From: JAVDCA01 sp035764045
Lineage (GTDB): Bacteria; Pseudomonadota; Alphaproteobacteria; Rhizobiales; Xanthobacteraceae
Length of the DNA: 10,580 nt
Assembly (NCBI GenBank): GCA_035764045.1
Contig: DASTZX010000165.1
Span: 1-10,580 of the forward strand
Direction of reading: 5' to 3'
Part shown: positions 1 through 6,053 of the stretch, one piece after another
Layout: each line of letters starts with the position of its first letter
Numbering within the stretch: position 1 is the stretch's first letter
Program-made: the position numbers and the translations under genes
Notes under the pieces: model-generated
What the model saw: the letters and a program-made list of their open reading frames with translations, nothing else
Told to the model about the DNA's origin: nothing
The model's database searches: none

Positions 1-574
1 TGACGATGAGGAAGGCGGGGATGTTGAATCCGAAGTGCCACCCGGGCTGATAGAGCGTGTTGCCCGCGAAGTCCTGCAGGCCCGTAGGCAGGTACGCGGG
101 CGAAATCCACTGCAGGGGCGGATGAATCCCGAACCATTCGACCAGCGCTTCAATGTGCGCCGCAAACCCGACGCTGACGCTCATGTTCGAAAAGGCGTAT
201 TCGAGGATCAGATCCCAGCCGATGATCCAGGCGATGAGCTCGCCCATGGTCGCATAGGCATACGTGTAGGCGCTGCCGGCGACCGGCACCGTGGATGCCA
301 TTTCGGCGTAGCACAGCCCCGCGAAGGCGCACGCGATGCCGCCGAGGATGAACGACAGCACGATCGCGGGTCCCGCATTGGCGGCGGCCGCATGTCCGGT
401 CAGCACGAAAATGCCGGCCCCGATGATGGCCCCGATCCCGAGCGCCACCAGGTTGAGGGCGGACAGCGTGCGCCGCAGCGGGACGCGGCCGTGGCTCGTC
501 AGCGCCTGCACGTCGGCCTCGTCCGCTTCGGCCTGGAGCATTGTGATCGGCTTGCGGGCCCAGAAGTTCGCCAT
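1..574 (-). CDS. APC-superfamily amino-acid permease, N-terminal part (runs off left edge)
   Basis: This gene reads leftward from an ATG at 574 and stays open to the window edge, giving 191 residues of a protein whose family is usually about 460-500 residues. The cytoplasmic N-terminus is followed by transmembrane segment 1 (residues about 38-60) with the hallmark GIGAIIGAGIFVLTG, where the unwound glycine-rich stretch binds the substrate alpha-amino and carboxyl groups. Segment 2 lies at about 69-92 and ends in YAEM. PVAGSAYTYAYATMGE then leads into segment 3 (about 111-140), and segment 5 begins near 181. These features match the cationic amino-acid transporter/YhdG-like branch of the APC superfamily: inner-membrane, proton-coupled uptake or exchange. 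The substrate cannot be told. An in-frame ATG at 583 (MLIM...) is an alternative start, and neither has a convincing ribosome-binding site. It is divergent from the Bug-type gene. Confidence 0.9.
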   Translation of the reverse strand, partial: MANFWARKPITMLQAEADEADVQALTSHGRVPLRRTLSALNLVALGIGAIIGAGIFVLTGHAAAANAGPAIVLSFILGGIACAFAGLCYAEMASTVPVAGSAYTYAYATMGELIAWIIGWDLILEYAFSNMSVSVGFAAHIEALVEWFGIHPPLQWISPAYLPTGLQDFAGNTLYQPGWHFGFNIPAFLIV

Positions 575-583
575 GATGAGCAT

Positions 584-790
584 CCCGAAGGGGCAGGGGC
601 GCGGGCGTGAGACTGCGAGCCTAGCATAGCGCACCCGCCGCACAATCGACGCTGAGCTCGTTTTCCCACCCGCGAAAGCGTCGGGGCGAAGCCGGTCGCG
701 GGATCAAGCGCCGCACCCGTTCCGATCTGGCCGTGGCGCGCCACTGTGCTAGGCTTGCAAAAAAGCTGCTTCGAACGGGAGGAGGTCCGC
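584..790. promoter_or_regulatory. Divergent intergenic region, permease / Bug-type receptor
   Basis: About 207 bases lie between the divergent starts of the permease (minus) and the Bug-type receptor (plus), so both promoters should be here. No clear sigma-70 hexamer pair stands out. A perfect 12-base palindrome, GTGGCGCGCCAC, sits at 733-744, about 46 bases before the receptor start. It could be an operator, but palindromes of this length arise by chance in windows this size. The strong ribosome-binding site of the receptor is GGGAGGAGG at 777-785. Confidence 0.4.
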
Positions 791-1762
791 ATGCGACGAC
801 GCGACTTCATCGCTTTGCTCGGAAGCGCCGCTGCGTGGCCGCGCATCGCCGGTGCCGAGGATTATCCGACGCGCCCGGTGACCATCGTGGTTCCCTACAC
901 GCCCGGCGGCAGCACCGAGATCCTGGCGCGCATCGTGGCGCAAAGGCTCGAGCCCAAGCTCGGCCAGTCCGTCATCGTCGAGAACAAGCCGGGCGCCGGG
1001 ACCGTGATCGGCACGACCGCCGTCGCGAAGTCCGCGCCCGACGGCTACACCCTGTTGATGTCGACGCCGACCCCGATGGCGATCAATGCCAGGGTACACA
1101 AGGAGCTGCCCTACGATCCGGCGACCGATTTCGTTCCACTCGCGCTCGTCGCCTCGGCGCCGTTCGTGCTGATCGTCAATCCGGCCCTGCCGGTGCATTC
1201 GGTCGCCGAGCTCATCGCCTATGCCAAGCAGAAGCCCGGCCAGCTATCCTATGGCTCGGGCGGGGTGGGCGCGCCGCATCACCTCTATGCCGAGCTGCTC
1301 AAGAGCATGACGGGCATCCAGATCACGCACGTGCCCTACAAGGGCAGCCTTCCGGCGCTCAACGACGTCGTCGCCGGGCACATCGACCTCATGTTCTGCG
1401 ACATTCCGCCCGCATCCGGCATGATCCAGACCGGTCGGGTGCGTGCGCTCGGCGTTTCGACCAAGACGCGCATTGCCGGTTTCACCGACATTCCGCCGGT
1501 GGGCGATACGGTTGCGGGTTTCGACGTGGCGGGCTGGTTCCTGGTGGTGGCACCCGCCCGCACGCCGCCGGGGGTCGTGGCCAAGCTGCACGACCAGATG
1601 CGCAACGCGCTGGCTGCGCCCGAGGTGAAGCAGCAAATTGCCAGGCTCGCCCTGATCCCGCTCGAAACCCCTTCGGTCGACGAGCTGAAGGCCTTCGTCA
1701 AATCCGAGATCGCGCGCTGGGGCAAGGTGGTGGAAGCGGCCGGGATCGCCGGATCGGAGTGA
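791..1762 (+). CDS. Bug/TctC-family tripartite tricarboxylate transporter substrate-binding protein
   Basis: This is a 323-residue exported receptor of the Bug (TctC) family, which captures carboxylates or related small ligands in the periplasm for TctAB-type transport. The N-terminus MRRRDFIALLGSAAAWP has a twin-arginine-like signal, with likely cleavage near AGA at 20-22. The mature part opens with the family signature YPTRPVTIVVPYTPGGSTEILAR (residues 25-47). It continues with GQSVIVENKPGAG (58-70), DGYTLLM (84-90), LPYDP..DF (106-114) and HVPYKG (180-185), all canonical Bug positions. The ATG at 791 is chosen over an in-frame ATG at 746 because GGGAGGAGG lies 5 bases before it and the signal peptide starts there. 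No tctA or tctB membrane gene is in the window, as is common for the expanded Bug families of proteobacteria. It is monocistronic here and convergent with the ABC-type receptor. The ligand is unknown. Confidence 0.93.
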   Translation: MRRRDFIALLGSAAAWPRIAGAEDYPTRPVTIVVPYTPGGSTEILARIVAQRLEPKLGQSVIVENKPGAGTVIGTTAVAKSAPDGYTLLMSTPTPMAINARVHKELPYDPATDFVPLALVASAPFVLIVNPALPVHSVAELIAYAKQKPGQLSYGSGGVGAPHHLYAELLKSMTGIQITHVPYKGSLPALNDVVAGHIDLMFCDIPPASGMIQTGRVRALGVSTKTRIAGFTDIPPVGDTVAGFDVAGWFLVVAPARTPPGVVAKLHDQMRNALAAPEVKQQIARLALIPLETPSVDELKAFVKSEIARWGKVVEAAGIAGSE

Positions 1763-1775
1763 GCGCTGCCACTCG

Positions 1776-1881
1776 CGTAGGGTGGGCAAAGGCGCGTTAC
1801 TCTGTTTGCCCGGGTCGGCAAAATTTGCGGACGCGCCGTGCCCACGCGGCGGTGGGCACGCTTCGCTTTGCCCACCCTACG
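1776..1881. repeat. Cloverleaf-like palindromic intergenic repeat
   Basis: The gap between two convergent genes is filled by a structured element. Its outer arms are a perfect 16-base inverted repeat, CGTAGGGTGGGCAAAG at 1776-1791 against 1866-1881. Inside are a 6-base stem (GCGCGT 1792-1797 with ACGCGC 1831-1836) that encloses a hairpin (TTTGCC 1805-1810 with GGCAAA 1817-1822), and a 9-base hairpin (CGTGCCCAC 1837-1845 with GTGGGCACG 1852-1860). All four stems are compatible at once and give a branched fold. The GTAGGGTGGGCAAAGCG motif resembles dispersed intergenic repeats I recall from Bradyrhizobium-like genomes. It may serve as a two-way transcription terminator for the convergent genes, but it lacks a T-run. 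Confidence 0.75.
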
Positions 1882-1908
1882 AGTTGCTCCGAACGAAATA
1901 GTCGGGAG

Positions 1909-3177
1909 CTACTCGAGATATTTGCTCGGCGGAAAATCGCGCGAGAAGACCGGTTGCGCGACGAACGCCTTGGGATCGTAAGTCCAGAACTGGCTCACCT
2001 GCGGATAGGTCTTGAGGATTGTGTTGGTGAGTTTCCCATTCCGGCGCGCCACCTTGCGGATATAGATGTCGAGGATGGGGGTCCCGTATTCGTCGAGCCG
2101 CACTGGGCCGATCGGTCCGTGGGTCAGACGGACATCGCGCATCGCCTTGAGAAATGCGGCGGCATCACCGGTCTTGCCGCCGACGGTCTTGAGCGCTTCC
2201 TCGATGATGAGGAGGGCCGTGTACGGGCCGGCCGTATAGAAGCCGGGATCATGCTTGTACTGCGCGTTGATGGCGGCAACGAATTTCTTGTTGTCCGGAG
2301 TTTCCAGCCCGGCCGCATACCAGCCGGCCGTATAGACGTCGAGCGCCTCGTCGCCCATCGCTTTCAGGATGCCCTCATCGGTGCTCGTGGTGTTGCCGAG
2401 AACGGCGACCTTGCTCTTGAGACCGACTTCGCTGAACTGCCTGAGGAAGCGCAGCGGATTGCTGCCCGCAAATCCCATGTAGATCGCATCCACGTCGGGC
2501 TTGATCTGCGCCAGATAGGCGACGTAGTCCACCGCGTTCAACGGTGGCCAGAGCTTTTGCACGATCTTGCCGCCGGCCGCCTCGAACGCCAGCTGAAATC
2601 CCCCGGCGCCTTCGTGGCCATAGGTGAAATCCTCGGCGACGATGGCCACCCGCTTGTGGCCGAGTGTCTTTGCCGCGTAGTCGCCCAGCGCATAGGTCAC
2701 CTGCGGCGCCGTGCCGAACGCATGAAGGACCCACGGGTTCGGCGCGTGGCTCTTGAGATCGACAGTGGCGGCCGAGGTCGTGGTGATGAGCGGCACCTTC
2801 GTCTCTCGGATATATCCGTCCATCGCCAGGGCCTCGTTGGTGGCCAACGGGCCGATGATGACCGCGGCCTTATCGCGCTCGACCAGCTCTTGGGTCCTGG
2901 TCTTGGCAATTGCCGGGCTGCCGGCCGTGTCCTTCGTGATCAGCTCGATCTTGCGACCCGAGATGATGCCGTTGCGCTCTTTGAGGAAAAGCGCGGCGCC
3001 TTCCTCCTGCTGCGCGCCACCGGCGGCGAGCGGGCCGGTCTTGACCGTGAGGAAGCCAATGCGCAGGGGCTCCGACGACTGCGCGAAGGCCAGCCGCGAG
3101 GGGACCATGCTCGCAGCCGCTCCCGCCGCGAGCAGCGTGCGGCGCGACATTGCAAATTTACTGTTGCTACCCGACAT
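1909..3177 (-). CDS. Branched-chain-type ABC transporter substrate-binding protein (Peripla_BP_6)
   Basis: This is a 422-residue periplasmic receptor of the leucine/isoleucine/valine-binding (LivJ-like) fold, a family that also binds aromatic acids, amides and urea. The twin-arginine-type signal has SRRTLLAAGAAAS at residues 11-23, and likely cleavage follows AFA at 30-32. The fold begins with PLRIGFLTVKTGPLAAGG (about 36-54), then an EEGAALFLKERNG helix and IELITKDTAGSPAIAKTRTQEL. VIIGPLATNEALA, PLITTTSA and VAIVAEDFTYGHEGAGGF follow, all typical of the family. The mature protein has no cysteine. The start at 3177 is used because GGGGAA precedes it; Met10 (3150) is an alternative that would still keep the signal. 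It is the last gene of the cytochrome/ThDP-enzyme operon, 101 bases after the second cytochrome stop. No ABC permease or ATPase gene is present, so it may serve a distant transporter or deliver ligand to the exported enzyme. Confidence 0.92.
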   Translation of the reverse strand: MSGSNSKFAMSRRTLLAAGAAASMVPSRLAFAQSSEPLRIGFLTVKTGPLAAGGAQQEEGAALFLKERNGIISGRKIELITKDTAGSPAIAKTRTQELVERDKAAVIIGPLATNEALAMDGYIRETKVPLITTTSAATVDLKSHAPNPWVLHAFGTAPQVTYALGDYAAKTLGHKRVAIVAEDFTYGHEGAGGFQLAFEAAGGKIVQKLWPPLNAVDYVAYLAQIKPDVDAIYMGFAGSNPLRFLRQFSEVGLKSKVAVLGNTTSTDEGILKAMGDEALDVYTAGWYAAGLETPDNKKFVAAINAQYKHDPGFYTAGPYTALLIIEEALKTVGGKTGDAAAFLKAMRDVRLTHGPIGPVRLDEYGTPILDIYIRKVARRNGKLTNTILKTYPQVSQFWTYDPKAFVAQPVFSRDFPPSKYLE

Positions 3178-3180
3178 CGC

Positions 3181-3282
3181 TCATTCCCCGGTGCGCTGGA
3201 TAACCTGGAAATCGGCGGGATGATGGGCCAGTTCGCCCGGATCGACAAGCCAGCCAGGCATCCCGCCGATGAAGGCGTTCAC
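3181..3282 (-). CDS. Possible 33-codon ORF between cytochrome c and receptor genes
   Basis: A GTG at 3282-3280 overlaps the TGA stop of the cytochrome c gene (GTGA), the same geometry by which that cytochrome overlaps the ThDP enzyme gene. The frame gives VNAFIGGMPGWLVDPGELAH and so on, ends in RTGE, and stops at 3183-3181, three bases before the receptor ATG. Third codon positions are mostly G or C, as in the neighbours. No strong ribosome-binding site is seen and I recognise no family. It could be a translated coupling peptide that carries ribosomes to the receptor gene, the remnant of a longer gene or C-terminal extension, or chance in a GC-rich spacer. Confidence 0.3.
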   Translation of the reverse strand: MNAFIGGMPGWLVDPGELAHHPADFQVIQRTGE

Positions 3283-3638
3283 CCGCCGCTCGTCACATAG
3301 GCCCACAGGTTGGCGATGTCGTCCTCGCTGAGCTTCTCGGCCCAGGCCGGCATGGCGCGGCCCTTGCCGTTCATCACCGTGGTCTTGAAACGGGCGAAAT
3401 CGGTCTTGGGAAACTTGCGCAGGTCGGGGCTGAGCGCGCCCGAATTGACCATCTCGGGCCCGTGACAGGTCGAGCACATCTCCTGATAGAGCTCGCGCCC
3501 CTGGTCGCTGTCTCCCTCGGCCGCGCGCGCGACGGTCAGCGCAAGCGCCAGCAGCAAGATCGTCATGGCGAGCGACCCGCCTGCGTACACGGCCCGAGCC
3601 AGGGCGCCGCAAACGACACGAACGATTACTGTTGTCAC
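3279..3638 (-). CDS. Small exported monohaem cytochrome c
   Basis: This is a 119-residue class I cytochrome c. The N-terminus holds a hydrophobic export segment (about residues 24-38, AMTILLLALALTVAR) with likely cleavage near ARA at 37-39, so the protein is periplasmic or membrane-anchored. The haem-attachment motif CSTCH is at 55-59, with His59 as one axial ligand. Met96 in GKGRAMPAW is the expected second ligand. The C-terminal helix LSEDDIANLWAYV is typical. The GTG start at 3638 overlaps the upstream stop (GTGA) and has AGAGGA about five bases before it, implying translational coupling to the ThDP enzyme. An internal ATG at 3566 (MTILLL...) would give a shorter, more ordinary signal of 95 residues in total and is a fair alternative. 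By context it is a likely electron acceptor for the exported ThDP enzyme, passing electrons toward the respiratory chain. Confidence 0.9.
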   Translation of the reverse strand: MTTVIVRVVCGALARAVYAGGSLAMTILLLALALTVARAAEGDSDQGRELYQEMCSTCHGPEMVNSGALSPDLRKFPKTDFARFKTTVMNGKGRAMPAWAEKLSEDDIANLWAYVTSGG

Positions 3639-5617
3639 ACTTTCCTCTGCCGCATCTCGGCGACACGGATCGGCGGGATCCACGGTTTGTCGGACCAGGC
3701 CACCCCCTTTCGGGCGACCTGCACGTCGAGCAGGTAGGGCTTGCCCTCGACCGTGTGCTGTCGCGCCCGGCCGAGCGCCTCGCGCAGCTGCGCGGGCGAC
3801 TGGACGACTTCGCCCGCGACGCCGAAGCCGCGCGCGATGTCGGCCATGTTCATGTCCGGATTGCCCAGATAGTCGTGCACGAACTGACGGGTCTGCACCA
3901 TGCGGCCGCCGGGCGCCTTCGAGATCACCCGGCTGTGCGGGCCCGAATAGGCATGATTGTTGTAGACCACGGTGATCACCGGCAGCTCCAGCCGGGCCAT
4001 GTTCCACAGCGCCGTCGGCCCGAAGATGAACGACCCATCGCCGACCATGCAGATCACCTGCTGGTTCGGCCGCGCCAGCTTCACGCCGGCTGCGGTGCCG
4101 ACGCCGGAGCCGAGATGGGCGCCGTAATAGTAGAACAGCTCGCGGCCGCCGAGCGGGTTGAAGTCGAACGAGTGCATCGCGACCGAGCCCGCCTCGTTGA
4201 CGATGATCGCGTCCGGATCGGCGAAGTGCGCGATCTCCCATGTCACGCGATCGGCGATGAGCGGGCTCTGATCCCAGTCCGGACTGTTGGCGACCATCGC
4301 CCGCAGCGTCTTGGCGTTCTCGGCGTATTTTCGCACCTCCTCGGCGCGCTCGGCCGCCTTCTGCTTGAGCGTCGGCGTCATCAGCTGACCGACCGCCGCG
4401 ATCAGGTCGTCGAGCCCGAGGCCGACGTCGGCGACCAGCGGCACCGCGGTGAGCATGACGTTGCCCATGCTGGCGGCGTCGATGCGCATGTCGATGAATG
4501 TCGGGCCGCGCGGCACGATCGGCGCCGGACTGTTGTGCTGGAACTTGTTGCCGACGTTGATGATGACGTCGGGGTTTTTGGGGTAGGGCTGCGAGCGCAG
4601 CGTGCCGGCCGGCACGTTGCCGACCCATAGCGGATGCGTCTCCGGGAAGTTGGCGTAGAGCTGGCGCACCTGCGTCACCGGCATGCCGAGCATCTCGGCG
4701 AGCTTCATCGCCTTGCCCACGGCCTTCGCCTTCGACACCTCGTCGCCGACGATCAGCAGCGGCATTTTCGCCTCGACCAGCAGCTTCGCGGCGCGCTCGA
4801 TCTCGTCCGGATCGGGGCGCACGCGCATGCGCGGATCGAACTGGTCCTGGGCGATGATCTCGGTGCGCACCCGCTCGTCGTTGTAGTCGGAGTGCCAGGA
4901 GATGTAGGCGGGACCGTGCGGCGGCGTCCATGCGGCCTTGAAGGCGCGGCGGACGGTCTCGGGAATCATGTCGGCCCGGCGTGCAAGCCAGCTGTACTTT
5001 GTGATCGGCTGGACGATCTGCTCCTGGTTGGGGACCTCCTCGAACCCGTCGCGTCCCGCGCGGCGCGACTGGTCGGTGCGATAGGAGTAGACGACCAGCG
5101 GCGTCTGCTCCTTGAACGCATTGAAGATCTGGCCCATGGCGTTGGCCATCCCGACCACCGCGGCCTGCATCACGATCGCCGGTTCGCCCGACGCCTTGAT
5201 GTAGCCCGCCGCCATCGCGGCGCCCGGTCCCTCGTGCGGCGTGAGGATGTATTTGAGCTGCGGCCGGTCGACCAGTGCTTCGTAGAACTGCGCGTCCTCG
5301 CTGGCCGAGTTGCCGAACACGTACTTCACGCCGGAGGCGATGAGCTGCTCCGCGAAGGCGGCTCCGCCGGGCCCCTGAAACGGCTTGACCGCCGCGCTGC
5401 CGGCGTTAGCCGCGGCAGCCGGAATGGTGGTCGCGGCCCTGGCCGGTGCGCCCGGCGTCGGCGGGACCGCGCTCTGCGCGCCGGCGACGGAGGAGACCGA
5501 GCTCAGCACCGACTGTGCGGCGGTCGCGGTCAGCCCGGCCTTGGTGAGGCCGCGCACGAAGCCGCGCCGTGACAGCGCGTGATTGAGATAGCGGGCGACG
5601 AGATCGCGCATCGACAT
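3635..5617 (-). CDS. Tat-exported thiamine-diphosphate-dependent enzyme (acetolactate synthase/pyruvate oxidase superfamily)
   Basis: This 660-residue protein has the three-domain layout of the ThDP decarboxylase/oxidase superfamily plus an extra N-terminal export segment. Residues 15-47 look like a twin-arginine signal (LSRRGFVRGLTKAGLTA, then AGA at 45-47). An Ala/Pro-rich linker (about 49-80) follows. The pyrimidine-binding domain starts near 86, with the cofactor-activating Glu129 in TPHEGPGAAMAAGY. The central domain covers about 265-410. The pyrophosphate-binding domain has the classic motif GDG (526-528), 24 residues, then NN (553-554). Only one cysteine (Cys523) is present. The family acts on 2-oxo acids or acyloins; which reaction applies here is unknown, and whether FAD binds cannot be judged. 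The gene starts 9 bases after one cytochrome c gene and overlaps the next by 4 bases, so electron transfer to c-type cytochromes is inferred. A second ATG two codons in (5611) is an alternative start. Confidence 0.92.
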   Translation of the reverse strand: MSMRDLVARYLNHALSRRGFVRGLTKAGLTATAAQSVLSSVSSVAGAQSAVPPTPGAPARAATTIPAAAANAGSAAVKPFQGPGGAAFAEQLIASGVKYVFGNSASEDAQFYEALVDRPQLKYILTPHEGPGAAMAAGYIKASGEPAIVMQAAVVGMANAMGQIFNAFKEQTPLVVYSYRTDQSRRAGRDGFEEVPNQEQIVQPITKYSWLARRADMIPETVRRAFKAAWTPPHGPAYISWHSDYNDERVRTEIIAQDQFDPRMRVRPDPDEIERAAKLLVEAKMPLLIVGDEVSKAKAVGKAMKLAEMLGMPVTQVRQLYANFPETHPLWVGNVPAGTLRSQPYPKNPDVIINVGNKFQHNSPAPIVPRGPTFIDMRIDAASMGNVMLTAVPLVADVGLGLDDLIAAVGQLMTPTLKQKAAERAEEVRKYAENAKTLRAMVANSPDWDQSPLIADRVTWEIAHFADPDAIIVNEAGSVAMHSFDFNPLGGRELFYYYGAHLGSGVGTAAGVKLARPNQQVICMVGDGSFIFGPTALWNMARLELPVITVVYNNHAYSGPHSRVISKAPGGRMVQTRQFVHDYLGNPDMNMADIARGFGVAGEVVQSPAQLREALGRARQHTVEGKPYLLDVQVARKGVAWSDKPWIPPIRVAEMRQRKV

Positions 5618-5626
5618 GCCCCGTTG

Positions 5627-5929
5627 CTATTTGCTGCCGGCCGGCGACGCCGGCTTGGAATCTGGTCCGAAATCGGTGGCGAGATAGTCCGCCATCAGCT
5701 TGATTTCGTCCGGCGTATAGAGCCCTCCGCGTCCGATCATTCGGTAGATCGTCGCCTCCCAGGCGCGGCGGTCCTGCCGCTGGTCGCGGAACATCGCGTC
5801 GGTGTGGCACTGGAAGCACTTGCTCATCACCGCGTCGCGGCCCGGATTGGGCGCGGGTTGCTGCGCGGCGGCCGTGGCGACGAGCGCGAGCGCGGCGGCA
5901 AGACCGAGCAAGCCCGGACGAACGATCAT
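5627..5929 (-). CDS. Small exported monohaem cytochrome c, first gene of the ThDP-enzyme operon
   Basis: This is a 100-residue cytochrome c with a Sec signal peptide (MIVRPGLLGLAAALALVATAAAQ, cleavage near residue 22). The haem motif CFQCH is at 38-42. After it come RRAWEATIYRMIGRGG and TPDEIKLMADYLATDFGP. This resembles small cytochrome domains found beside periplasmic dehydrogenases (for example SorB-like or quinohaemoprotein-associated types), where a W...M...GG pattern precedes a helix ending in YL...FGP. The second axial ligand is probably Met64 or Met79. The ATG at 5929 is chosen because GGGGAGAGGA lies upstream and the signal peptide starts there; the longer open frame to 6145 has no signal-like sequence. 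Its stop is 9 bases before the ThDP enzyme start. It likely shuttles electrons from that enzyme, together with the second cytochrome. Confidence 0.9.
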   Translation of the reverse strand: MIVRPGLLGLAAALALVATAAAQQPAPNPGRDAVMSKCFQCHTDAMFRDQRQDRRAWEATIYRMIGRGGLYTPDEIKLMADYLATDFGPDSKPASPAGSK

Positions 5930-6023
5930 GGACGGTCCTCTCCCCTGTTGCTGGCCGCGATGGTAGTGCATGCCGCCGCGCGGTTCATCAGGATTCCGGC
6001 ACGCGGCATGCTCGCATCCGCCG

Positions 6024-6040
6024 CCCCGCCACCCGCGGGG
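6024..6040. repeat. Short GC-rich hairpin between two minus-strand genes
   Basis: CCCCGC (6024-6029) and GCGGGG (6035-6040) form a 6-base stem with loop CACCC. It lies 14 bases past the stop of the TraG-like gene and about 95 bases before the cytochrome c gene. Without a T-run it is at best a weak terminator. It is the only structure I see in the 124-base gap that must also hold any separate promoter for the cytochrome/ThDP operon. Confidence 0.3.
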
Positions 6041-6053
6041 CTTGCATTGCCTT

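Noticed and set aside
733..3300. Plus-strand open frame of 855 codons
   Set aside because: It runs in another frame through the Bug gene, across the palindromic repeat and antisense to the ABC receptor. Its translation is rich in Arg/Ala/Gly with no domain; it is a GC-bias shadow.
3632..5572. Two long plus-strand frames antisense to the ThDP enzyme gene (3632-4630 and 4634-5572)
   Set aside because: Their translations are rich in Arg, His and Asp, as expected from the complement of GC-rich codons. The opposite strand encodes a clear enzyme with intact motifs.
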